This document shows, in pieces, positions 18,181 through 29,140 of a DNA stretch of 64,000 nt. The position numbers and the translations under genes were made by a program. Below the pieces are notes generated by a model. The model had not been told where the DNA came from, ran no database searches, and saw nothing but the letters and a program-made list of their open reading frames with translations. Within the stretch, counting starts at the first letter, position 1, and each line of letters opens with the position of its first letter. Origin of the DNA: Symsagittifera roscoffensis. Lineage: Eukaryota; Xenacoelomorpha; Acoela; Convolutidae. The DNA lies in the NCBI RefSeq assembly GCF_963678635.1, contig NC_087063.1, positions 53,709,074 through 53,773,073 of the forward strand, read 5' to 3'.

Positions 18181-19737
18181 ACCCCTAGACATGACCGACT
18201 GGCACATTATTGATCATCATTTCGCGATTATTTTTTTTTTTCAACATTAACGCTTTATGAAATCGAAAGAGCCATTTGGTATGAAAATTAATGCAGAGGC
18301 TAAGAGGAGCCAAGCAAAACTTGCGATAGAAACATAGCTGACCTCACGAAAAAGACCAAAAAGGGAACAAGGATAACTGATTGCTTAGCAGGAAGCACAG
18401 AATGCTGCAATCAAAGTGACGGTTTGAGTAAAATTTTCAAAAACTCGAAACAAAGTTTTTGAAATTTTTACTCAAACCGTGAAAGTTGACTAATAGTGAG
18501 AGTCGGAACAAAAATCACCCACAGCATAAAAATTCCGTTGTCTTCAAAATTTGGAACAAATAGCGCTCGCGTCGGTCCTCATTTTTCTCACAGCCCTTCA
18601 CAGTATCTGATTTAATTTTTGGCAAAACCAAATTGATCAAATTTTCAAAAAATCTGACATTCAGCCACAATAAAAATTTGTGCGTCTTCCAACCGGAGTA
18701 ACTTTTTGGAATCCATTTTAGGTGCAAAAAAAAAGAAATTTCAGGTGCTTTGAAATTAGTTATTATGAAGAAAACAAAGCAAAAGATCTTTGAACTTGTG
18801 CATTACGAGCAAATCCAAGACAAAGAAAAATGGAGAGTTGAAGTATTTTCATTGTAAGCTCTAGTTTCGGCACTAGACAGAAGGGGTCAGCCAAAAATGT
18901 ATGAGAATATGGCAAAATATACCTAATTTGAGTGGGGATAACGTCTTTTTTTTGGCCTGCTTATTACACTTGTGATGAGCAGACGTTATCTTTTTGGAAT
19001 ATGGGGTTCTTGGGTGAACAAAATCAATTGAATCATTGGGCAGGAGCTGACATGCTCAATATATTGAAAATTCAATTCAAACTAATGGACTACTGCTTTT
19101 ACAGTAAACTAAAAAATCATATCAGTATTCTTGATAAAAAATAATAAAATTCCGTTTCAAAAAAGTATCGGCTTTCGTTTGTCTTCTTAAATTTGGTCGA
19201 CCCAGTTGCCGTATCACGGAACTTTTTTTGTGCTGTAAGCTTTTTTCAGCTTAGTGACTTTTGAAGGCAATTAGAATTTCGCTCCCCCGCCTCCAGAAAC
19301 ACGCAAAACGAAACAAGTCTTAGATTCTCAGACCTGCATCAATGTTATCAAATTTGTTTACGGCTCAACGGGTGCTCTCAAATTTTCGGCCAATCAAATC
19401 CCCTTTGATGGAAATTGGCCGAAATTTTGGCCGTACGTTTTTTGGAAATAAGCCGTGAGCTCGTCTAATTTTTAAGAAATTTATTAGTGCTTTGAAATTA
19501 GTTATTATGAAGAAATTTTGTAAATAAAAAATAAGACTTTCAATCAAAATTCCAGCAAAATTTCTCGAGAACTCAATGATTACAAACTATTACACACAGA
19601 CGTGAAGCGGAGCTCCGCACCCTTTCCGATATGACACAAACTTTAAAACAAACATGAAACTAAACTACGATATACAACAAATGCACTTGCAGCTACCATG
19701 AAAATTGATAACAGCAGAAGCAACATCCGTGATGAGG
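18181..19737. other. AT-rich DNA without a gene, dispersed repeat fragments
   Basis: No supported coding frame. The stretch 19376-19466 (cggccaatcaaatcccctttgatg) recurs at 21629-21700 with the same downstream ccgtgagctcgtct, and gctttgaaattagttattatgaag occurs at about 18750 and 19489. These mark copies of a dispersed repeat. Confidence 0.6.
18419..18480. repeat. Long hairpin, 27-bp arms with one mismatch
   Basis: The left arm 18419-18445 and right arm 18454-18480 are inverted copies with 26 of 27 positions matching. An 8-nt loop separates them. Either transcript would fold stably. No T-run terminator or gene end is attached. It may be a small foldback element. Confidence 0.9.
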
Positions 19738-20267
19738 CCACTAAGCCGAGAAATTTGAGCGGACGAACGAAAATCTGACAGCTCAAGTTAAACCGCAAAA
19801 AAAAATCAATTGCATACTGAATGAAATCAAGGTCCGGCCGGGACTCTAACCGCAGACTTTAGGGTGAAAATGCGACGGTGTTACCTCTAGGCTAAGTGGG
19901 AAGGTAATGTGTTCAGGCTCAGTAATAAAGTAAGTAAGATTTGTAAACAAAGTTGCTTAAGGGAAAAAAGTCTTGTTCCCCACTAAAGACACTTGATGTA
20001 TTGATTACACTTGCGTGAGCAAGTGTCTTGTAATCGGGAGATAGACTTTTTCCTAACATTTTTTCTTAATCTTACTTGCTTTGTTATTGAACCTGAACAA
20101 CTTTGCCTCCCACTTAGACTTGAAGTAAAACCGTCGCATTTGCACCTAAAGTCTGCGCTTTGAGTCCCGGCCGAACCTTGATTTTATTCAGCCTGCAATT
20201 GTTCTTTTTTTCGCTTAAACTTGAGCTGTCAATTTTCGTTTGCCGGCTCAAGTTTCTGCGGCTTATC
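19738..20267. mobile_element. 530-bp foldback element with tRNA-like arms
   Basis: Two arms of about 260 bp are imperfect inverted copies. They meet at a perfect hairpin (acacttgcGTGAgcaagtgt, 20007-20026). Each arm holds a tRNA-like segment: in the left arm read on minus, an A-box-like TAGCCTAGAGG and a B-box-like GGTTAGAGTCC; in the right arm read on plus, a more decayed copy. Outer ends read ctaagccg and cggcttat. It has no coding frame, so it would be non-autonomous: a MITE/foldback or two head-to-head tRNA-derived SINEs. Confidence 0.8.
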
Positions 20268-21115
20268 AAAAAAATCTTTAACTGTAGTGAAAATTTCCTA
20301 AATAATAAACAAAGTGATTGCTGTTGCAGTTCAGCCGACAACGATAATCCGACTATTTAATTTTCGGATCCAATTAATTCAACAAGAGAAACTGAGTCAA
20401 AAGCTGAAATTACTGAGTTAAAGTTTCGTTTTTACTGCGTAAATGCCGTCACGTTCTTTTTTGAGCCAGTTCACGAAATGTCCGTCAAAGGTTTTTCGAA
20501 AACAACAATCTACTTTTGAAAGTAAAGGTTCAGTTACAAACTCCGCGTCTTTATAGTTGAGGAGCGGAATTTTCCTTTCAACAGAGATTTATTGAAGCAT
20601 CGCATAACTTGCAATAAGAGAGAATCGGTTAGATGACAAAAGATCCCTTACCTTAAGATCCCAAACGATAAGATCCCATCCAATAAGATACCATTCCAAA
20701 AATACCTCGTTCTAAAATCGCCCACGACATAAGATACCATAATAAAAAAACAAAGAACCTGAGAATTGAAAATAAAGCGGTTAACCGATCAAACCAAAAA
20801 CAAAGCTTCAGTTAAAATCAAAGAAACGGCAAAATTTTTACTGCACAAATTTCATACATAAATGACCTTGCTAATAATTTAGCCTTCAAATTGAAACTCA
20901 AACTTCAAAACAGCTTACTACAAATGAACTTGTTAAGGGGTTCCAATTTATCAAAATCAAATTTGCAAAAAATGGCCTGATTTTTCAGAGAGCTCAAGTC
21001 AAAATTGAATTTAAGTTTTTGCAAAATTCTAAAGCTTTGAAGTCGTTTTCATTACGAATCACTTGCCATTCTATTTGATAAAAAATATCAATTCTCAATT
21101 TTGATCAATTTTTTT
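20268..21115. other. AT-rich DNA without a gene
   Basis: No supported frame. A loose repetition of aagatccca / aagatacca occurs at about 20640-20745. Nothing else stands out. Confidence 0.5.
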
Positions 21116-21290
21116 TCGCTAGACGCAATACTCGAAGGGCCGTCAGGCCCCTACCCCCTACCTAGCGTCCCGTAAATAAAGGCAATTGCTATGGGATCAA
21201 ATTGCTGGAGACCGAATTTTCGAATGCGAGCCGTAGTATTGCTTTTCGGCGTTCTCCGCGAGGTTGCAAGGAGAGGTCTATAAAAAATTG
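21116..21290. ncRNA. GC-rich structured island, possible ncRNA or repeat
   Basis: Within AT-rich DNA this stretch is GC-rich and rich in complementary segments. GACGC (21122-21126) pairs with GCGTC (21165-21169) around an inner GGGCC-GTCA-GGCCC hairpin (21137-21150), and GCAATACT (21125-21132) pairs with AGTATTGC (21235-21242). It resembles no RNA family I can name. It could be a decayed repeat. Confidence 0.25.
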
Positions 21291-21689
21291 ATCAAACAAA
21301 TTTCAATCTAGAAGAAATTAGGCAAAAACTAAAAGAAAATTTAATAGGTTAAATGGGCAAATGAAAGGATATAAGCTAAAATGTTGGAGTCTTTATATGA
21401 ACTAGTTATTTGTCGAACTTTTTCATTCAGAATACGTGTTTTTTCTGGGACAAGTTGATAGTATCGCGGGATGCCTTCAAAGTATTGAATTTTTGATTGT
21501 AGGAATCTAGTTTAAAAATTTCAAGAAACGTATATATTGAAAGGATGGTTGCCTTAAAACAAAGCGGTTACACCTAGATTCCACTCTTCATTTTAATAAT
21601 GGCTCGATAAAGAAGTAGGAAAGAGTGCTTCTCGGCCAATCAAATCCCCTTTGATGTACATTGTTTAGAAATATGCCGTGAGCTCGTCT

Positions 21690-22371
21690 TATTTTTCGTG
21701 ATCGTTTTTGTGAAGTATCTAGTTTGGATGCCACACTGCATATTTCCTCAATTACTAATTCGAACCCAATTTTCACTTTTGACTCCGACACAAAAATAAG
21801 AGCAGGAATCATATTCAGCGCTAAGATAAGCTCGCTATTTGATTTGTAAGTCTTTTTAAGGCCCAATGTGGATATTTTCAGCATGAAGCTCTGGAGAGGT
21901 GCAAATAGCATTCTTTAATGTCAGTCTCGTAATGAGACGCAAAAGCACTTAACACCGCAATTTCAAAAATGATCAAAATTCTTTCCGGGGTGACGTCACC
22001 GATAAGCGATTTAAGTGCGGTCAGCAATTTGATATAATTTGATAAGCGTTTATTGCTGAGCAGAGCGTAGAGGCAAGGTGGATAAAACCCGCCAATCTGG
22101 ATGTGTAGTGTAGAGCTGCTAAAACTGACTGGGAAAATTTTGGAAGTACCGCCGACAAGCCAGGTTCTGTTGTACAATTTAAGTGCATTGAGGTTCTCGA
22201 TGTGGCCGAAAAACAAATGCGTTCCGTATCATGTTTTCCGCTATCAAAAAGGCAAAAAAGCTTAAAACGACCCGGTATTTCGAAATGAGGGTCATCTGTG
22301 ACAATAGTGAGCAGGGATGTTGTTTGCTTAATTCTGTTTGGAGTTCGCGTTGTCGCCGATCGGGAGGGCAA
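21690..22371 (-). pseudogene. MULE (Mutator-like) transposase pseudogene
   Basis: Three minus-strand frames carry consecutive pieces of a MULE transposase domain. The first, about 22371-22230, has LFDSGKHDTER. The second, 22216-21890, has a GGTSKIFP piece, then YALL, then LLTALKSL, the PERIL..FE segment with a catalytic-type acidic residue, and CYLHL. The third, 21911 to about 21700, has LKISTLGLKK, ALNMIPALIF and FELVIEEI. The switches mark at least two frameshifts. It was recognised by the order of MULE motifs. It lacks the N-terminal FLYWCH finger here. The adjacent tandem duplication copies its upstream part. Confidence 0.75.
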
Positions 22372-24383
22372 AAACAGTTGTCGCCCTGCACCAATTGCGA
22401 ACTAGCTGCGGTGATCTGACTGTTTATTGGATTTAGTTGATTCCTAACTATCTGCTTCGTTCGCTTAACTAATTATCGAGCTTCTGAGCGTCCATCGTTG
22501 AGCTGGCTACTATGTTCGTTGCTGTTCGAGATCATATCGATCCCAGAAGTGATTTAAGTTTTCGGGCACATATATGATCTCCATTTGCTGCAGCGCCAGA
22601 GTTTTGTTGTCTTTTAATCGCGTTTCTTTTGAAATTCATGGCCGTCAATAATAATCAGTGTTTAGCCTTTTTGTGAGGTTCCCTAAGTAAAAGAGTTCAT
22701 TTTGACAATTCAATGAGTTAAAGAGCGAGATAATGAATGCAGAGGGTAAACATTTTTTATTGAGTTGTTCTAATTCAATGCCATATTAACACTTATTTAA
22801 ACACATGCTGGGACTATGTTAATGCCAAAAATGAGTCCAGTTTAAATTTAAGTATCTTAGATTTGCGTTGGTCATTAATAGCGCGAACCTAATTGAGATA
22901 GAAATACTCTAGATTTATTTCTGATTACACTTTAATCACGAATTTTGTTCATAATTGTTGGGATCTTTTCTATTTGCATGGAATCTTGTGGTACGGTATC
23001 TTATGTCATGGGAGCTTTTGGTTTTGTATCTTTTGTCCTGACACCGAAAGAATCATGGCATGACAAGCTGGCGGAGAAAAAAAGGGCACTAAGTCCAACA
23101 TTATTTGAAAGTGTCCAAGAAAAATTTTACCAAAACGTTTATTCTTTTGACTCAATCGAACACCAACTCGAGATATACAAAACTACTTACAGTTTTACCA
23201 TTCACGCACAGTTATCTAGTTATTAATTGTTCCAAACATTCTTGAATAGACGACCGTTAAATTTGAAACAAAATTGTCAAAAATAAATTTTGAGCTAAAA
23301 ATATGTGTTCCTTATCATGTTTTCAGCTATCAAAAAGGCAAAAAAGCTTAAAACGACCCGGTATTTCGAAATGAGGGTCATCTGTGACAATAGTGAGCAG
23401 GGATGTTGTTTGTTTAATTCTGTTTGGAGTTCGCGTTGTCGCCGATCGGGAGGGCAAAAACAGTTGTCGCCCTGCACCAATTGCGAACTAGCTGCGGTGA
23501 TCTGACTGTTTACTGGATTTAGTTGATTCCTAACTATCTGCTTCGTTCGCTTAACTAATTATCGAGCTTCTGAGCGTCCATCGTTGAGCTGGCTACTATG
23601 TTCGTTGCTGTTTGAGATCATATCGATCCCAGAAGTGATTTAAGTTTTCGGGCACTTATATGAACTCCATTTGCTGCAGCGCCAGTGTTTTGTTGTCTTT
23701 TTTTATCGCGTTTCTTTTGAAATTCATGGCCGTCAAGAACAATCAGTGTTTGGCCTTTTTTTGAGGTTCCCCAAGTAAAAGAGTTCATTTTGACAATTCA
23801 ATGAGTTAAAATGCGAGATAATGAATGCAGAGTGTAAACAATTTTAATTGAGTTGTTCTAATTCAATGCCATATTAACACTAATTGAAAGACATGCTGGG
23901 ACTATGTTAATGACAGAAATGAGTCCAGTTTAAAATTAATTATCTTGGATTTGCGTTGGTCAATATTAGCGCGAAGCTAATTGAGATAGCAATACTCTAG
24001 ATTTATTTCTGATTACATTTTGATCACGAATTTTGTTCATAATTGTTGGGATCTTTTCAATTTGCATGGAATCTTATGGTACGGTATCTTTGGTCATGGG
24101 AGCTTTGTATCTTTTGTCCTGACACCGAAAAAATCATGGCATGACAAGCTGGCGAAGAAAAAAGGGCACTAAGTCCAACATTATTTGAAAGTGTCCAAGA
24201 AAAATTTTGCCAAATCGTTTATTCTTTTGACTCAAACGAACACCAACTCGAGATATACAAAATTATCCACAATTTTATCATTCTAGCACAGTTATCTAAT
24301 TATTAATTGTTCCAAACATTCTTGAGTAGACGACCGTTAAATTTGGAACAAAACTGTCAAAAATAATATTTGAGCTAAAAATG
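22217..24383. repeat. Tandem duplication of about 1.08 kb
   Basis: Copy 1 (22217-23302) and copy 2 (23303-24383) align end to end with scattered substitutions and small indels. Both start at the MULE N-terminal region and both contain an unrecognised 60-70 residue minus frame. Copy 1 also has a 93-codon plus frame (22945-23226) that is broken in copy 2, which argues against a real gene. Confidence 0.9.
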
Positions 24384-24457
24384 TTTACGCCCTTTATGAC
24401 CCAATGAGGCGACTAAACCGATATCAAATTAGCTGAAACCATTGAAGTCAAGTGAAT

Positions 24458-24543
24458 CTAATCAGAACAACCATTTGAGGCTCTAAAACACAAGTGCATG
24501 CTAATCAGAACAACCATTTGAGGCTCTAAAACACAAGTGCATG
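24458..24543. repeat. 43-bp exact tandem duplication
   Basis: The unit beginning ctaatcagaacaaccatttg occurs twice in direct succession (24458-24500 and 24501-24543). Confidence 0.95.
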
Positions 24544-26066
24544 CTAAGAAAAAAAGCCGACAACAAATCACCTGAAACAATAGGAGCGAGACAATTATGT
24601 TTATCCTACAAAAATTTTAAAAACAAAATCGAAAGCGCACTACAACATCAAGAGAGCGCTGTAAAAGTATAGTCGCCTTGAGTAAGATTTGAATTTTTTA
24701 AAAATTGAGTATGCCAGCTTAAGGCACGTACTCTGTTAGCAATAATTCAGTTAGATTAGGTTAATTTGAAGCAATGATTAAATTAACCTGAAAAAAGGTT
24801 TGCGATTTGATAAAACTTGCTAATCGCAAGCGTAAAAAAAATCAAAGTCAAACTGTGAAAACAGAGGTAAGCTCGAACCAATTTTGTACTCTTTATACAA
24901 TTGGTCAATCAATTAAAAGTTGTTCAAGCCATTGAAATCATTATTTTCAATAAGGCGGGCAAAGATCAATGTATGTTTTCAAATTTTAGTTATAAATGAC
25001 AGTAGCTCTGCTAGTTTTCGCGCTATATTTAGCTCCTTGAAGGCATTTTTTATAGCTTAAATAACAAAGGCAGTGAAAATCAGAATTAAGTTTTCAAATG
25101 TTTTTGATGCAACTCGAACCACGCTTGAAAGGACTTAAATGACATATCACTCAATTTGTTTCAAGTTTTCTCGTGTATCTGATTTCTGAAAAAAATCCTC
25201 TATTCCCCACCCCATTAACCTTCAACTTCTCAAATCATCTGATGATAACCTTTGCGATAAGCAAAGGGTGTTGCAAATAGGTACTAGACTTTCTCCCGTG
25301 AATAATTTGGTCAACTTAGAGACAAAGTTTGAGCATATCTACAATTTAAATGCCTTTTCTATCTGAAATTTATATATAGTGGTTGTAAATTTACAGACTC
25401 CGATTTCAGTTTTTTTTTCTTTTTTTCATCTCTTTTTTCCTTTATTGCCTTAAAATGTTTCGGCTTTTACTATATCGGCTTAGCAACCACGTTTCGAGTC
25501 GTTTGATTGGCCGATTTTTGGTCGATCATGCTCATTGCTTTCAAAATGCCAAACTTTCCATTGCCTGAGAACATACGCAATTCATCCTTTCAAGTAAAAA
25601 AGTATTTGGTTGAAATTAAATTAAATTTGAATGATTATGACCGGCTCTAAGAACCAGTTAAGAACCAACTTGTCCTTGTGAAGGCACTGACGGATGCAAT
25701 GAATCACAACAGGCGACAGGTAAGCTGTTAGGACTAAAGATACCAAAGCCATGAATGAATTTATCGACATACTTGAAAGTTATATCATAATTGATGTTTA
25801 ACACAAAGATGACCTATCGCCTGACAAGGATTTATAAATACTTAAATAAACACCATCTGGGCAAAAATGATCAAATTTTTGACAATTATGCGAAAAATAT
25901 ATACATAAAAAGCATATTTCCAAACCCAAGTGCATATTGAGTTCTAACGCAATCGGTAGCTTGAAAAAGTATATTAAAGTTAGCAGACTTAAGGCCTAGT
26001 TTTTTAAAAGTCCAGTTCAGTTTTCAGATAACACCAGTGTGTCTAATTAGTATGGTGTTCTAACAT
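24544..26066. other. AT-rich intergenic DNA downstream of the TMED gene
   Basis: No supported frame. A pyrimidine-rich run lies at 25406-25445. I see no clear AATAAA for the upstream TMED transcript close to its stop. Confidence 0.5.
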
Positions 26067-27374
26067 TCAGCGACCCAGGCCATTCGAGAACATGTTAGGA
26101 AATCCTCCATTGCCACTGTTCTCTGTAGCACCTCCGTAGTTATACGAAGATTTCGAGGAGCTTCTGTGAGGCGAGTTGAACATAGCTCTAATGAGAGCTA
26201 TCTGAGCTGCTGTAGACATGAACATGAGTACTAAAGAGAGCAGAGATGTTCTGTCGACAAGTACTAGTGTGGAGTCCATCTGGTTTCGGTCTCTGGCTTC
26301 TGTACTGCGTCTACCTGTCTGGTGCTGCATTATACGCATTATCCGCAGTCGGATGTTGTCTATTGCCTCAAAGATGTCTACGACTTTCATCTCTAATCTA
26401 ACAACAACCAACAATCTGTTTATTACAAGTCAATAAGATATTTCGCCCTATTTCGTTCAATAAATTTTATTTCATAATTTAATGAGTAGAGAAAATATGG
26501 CCGGTTAAAACATAGAAGAAAGTCACTAACGATTCCGTATCCGACCCACTATCTAGGTCTTCATAGGCTGTGTCGTAATCAGCCATGGGTCGATTGTCGA
26601 AGTACTCAAACGAGACCACTTTCTCTGCGAAGCGGCTGAAGACATTGTCCAGACAGAACTCATGCACACCATCGAGTTTCACTTCAATATCGAAGAACTC
26701 AGACCTCTTCATGGGCAAATACTTCAGAATTTCGCCTTTCGGGTTCTTCATGATGAAGGTTATGTCCATGTTTCCACCTTTAAATCGAAGAAGTTGGGGT
26801 TAAAAATTATGCCTTATCAGGCTGAGCAGTCATCAAGTAATGAATTTATTTCAGATACTTTGAATAATTCCAGCTACTCGATTATTTATGTATGCATTTA
26901 TATTGTATTAACGGAGTGCATTTTAATGGCTACTAGTAGAACATATTCGATATTACGAAAGATGAAAAAATTACAGCCTATTTTTTTCCGGCAGATGCGT
27001 GTGTACTTCTTTCAGTCCTCTATAGTTCTAAAATATCGCAACGAGAAGTATTGGACCGACCGTTCACTTAATCTAACCGGTAATCGGTAAAAAAAACTAT
27101 TTGTGCAGATAGCATGCCGTGTGAAAAACCTGGTGCATTACATGTTATTACTAAATTGAAACTGGCGTGATTGATTCAAATATTGACCTTTGAATACGTC
27201 AAACTCGACCTCCAGAGTGCGTCCTGCAATGAGATCCTCATAGTAACAACTTCTGGTGCCTGCTGGTATAATACTGACTATTGCATTGTCTACTGCTGTG
27301 GTGAGGCGAATAAAACACACTGCCATTGTGATAAACAAGTACAAAACATCACTAGTAAAAAAATTCACCAGCAT
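26067..27374 (-). CDS. p24/TMED family cargo receptor (TMED1/5-like), three exons
   Basis: Exons are 27374-27188, 26777-26531 and 26397-26067, giving 254 residues. Donors read AAAG|GTCAAT and AATC|GTTAGT; acceptors read TTTAAAG and TGTTAG. An alternative acceptor 18 bp upstream of exon 3 would also stay in frame. The protein has an N-terminal signal peptide (about 1-28), a GOLD domain with the family's disulfide pair Cys43 and Cys104 (RSCYYED and HEFCLDN), a coiled-coil segment with EARDRN (178-183), one membrane span (about 196-214) and a cytosolic tail. p24 proteins cycle between ER and Golgi, selecting cargo for COPII and COPI vesicles. The 40-residue tail rich in Ser, Asn and Gly is longer than usual and has no KKxx ending. 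The start could also be Met17. Confidence 0.88.
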
Positions 27375-27459
27375 ATCCCAAAACTGAAAATCATAATAAT
27401 TACCAGAAACTGTTTAAAAACAAACTACACAAATTTATCATGAAGTAGCACAGAATTTC

Positions 27460-28555
27460 CAACCACAGCTAAATAACAAAAAAAATAAGCGTTGTGAAAA
27501 AAAACACGCTCCCAATATTTATTTATGAGCCATCCATATATTGTAAACAAGGATAGCCGGTTGCTGTGCAAGTAGTACAGAATGTTCCGACCACATTCTC
27601 AGAAAAAAAAACACTTTCTTTTTTGTTCAAGTTAATGTTTTATTTCTAATTCTTGTGATGATGCCACTATACGAACGCGTGAATATTTGTGAATTAGACA
27701 TAAATGGCTCCAATTGTCTTCAAAAAAAATTAAAACACACTAATAATTTTTCGAAAAAAATTTTAGCACAATATTTTAAATATTCTAAATATTTTAGAAA
27801 TTTTTTTTTTGGCAGAGAAGAGCCAAATCAAGCTTGCACAACTAAATTTCCTTCTAGAATAATCAAGCTTTTCAGCCTAAATTGCTAATTTTCAAATATA
27901 AAAAAGTTACTAGACTGCTGTACTCGCTCGAAAATAGACTAAATATCAAAAATTTCAAACCAGTTTTTCTCGACACATTAGTTTTTTTTGGAAATTTTTT
28001 AATGTCGTTCTAATCACGACTAAAATGGCTTCAATATGATATATCACTCGATATTGTCCGATGATTGCTTATGGTACCTGATTTTGCGTCAAAAAAAAAG
28101 AAAAAATTAATACATATCCGAATACAAAGTTACTCCCCATTTTCAATTGCATGCTAGAAGAAGTTTTTTTTTCAAATTTGGGTCAATAATTGTGCGTGGT
28201 GCGCTGACGGGAAGCAGACTGAAACATAGAACATTTGTAAATTTGGCATAATAAATGAGTTTTCTTCGAATTAAGAATAGCAGAAAAAAATCTTTTTCTC
28301 AACTTTTTTTTTATTTTTCAGCACAATTTTTTTGTAAAGAAAAATCATTGTCAAGGAAGCGCTGAATGAAATTAGGGAAGTTCTCGAACTATTTTAATGT
28401 TTAAATCTCTACCGACAAAGCTTTTATATGATATATTATTCAACCTATTCCGATGACTATTTTTGGCACCTAATTATGAAAAAGTGAAAAAATTAAAAAC
28501 ACACCCGAAGACAAAGTTTCTCCCCATTTTAGAGATCGAAAAAAAAATCCAAACT
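27460..28555. other. AT-rich DNA upstream of TMED, no gene
   Basis: Long A- and T-runs and no supported frame. Short motif copies (ccgaaNacaaagttNctcccc) near 28120, 28505 and, inverted, 28812 belong to the palindromic repeat to the right. Confidence 0.5.
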
Positions 28556-29140
28556 CTTGTGTGCTCTAATATTTTATATCCACCTTAATGCAGCGCTAGG
28601 ATTTCTTTAGTAGACAAAAGTAAGTCTTTCTTGCAAACTCTCGAAGACAGCTAGAATCAAAGCTTTTACTTTTTTCGTTTTAGTCAGGTTACAAAATTTT
28701 TTTGATGGGAATGCTTTTGAATATATAGATTAAATTCGCCAGCGACTGCATTATTTACTCTTCATTTAGAAAATGAACTTTTTTAATGTTTGTTTCGATC
28801 TTTAAAATGGGGAGGAACTTTATCTTCGGGTGTGTTTTACCAAGTTCCTCTCCATTTCAGATATCGAAACAAAACTGAAAAAAATTTATTATCAAAATGA
28901 AGAGAAAATTCATGCATTTTTTGTTAAATTCAATCTATACATTCAAAAAATTCCCACAAAACGTTTTTTGCAACCTGACTAAAACACAAAAAGTCAAAGC
29001 TTTGAAAACTTCAGACCAGCTTTCACAATTCTGTCCCAACCAGCGATCCTAGCTGCCTTCTAGAGTTTGCAGTAAAGATTTACGTTCGTCTACTCAAAAA
29101 ATCCAAGCGCTATATTAAAGTGGATAAAACATTAGAGAAC
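28556..29140. repeat. Imperfect 585-bp palindrome
   Basis: The left arm from about 28556 and right arm to about 29140 are inverted copies. Examples are the gcaaactctcgaagacagcta segment at about 28634 and its inverted partner near 29060, and ttagtcaggtt near 28680 with aacctgactaa near 28972. The centre lies near 28840. Arms have diverged with small indels. No frame is present, so it is probably a non-autonomous foldback element. Confidence 0.75.

Noticed and set aside
22945-23226. 93-codon plus-strand ORF as a gene
   Set aside because: Its duplicate copy near 24.03-24.30 kb carries indels that break the frame, and nothing in it is recognisable.
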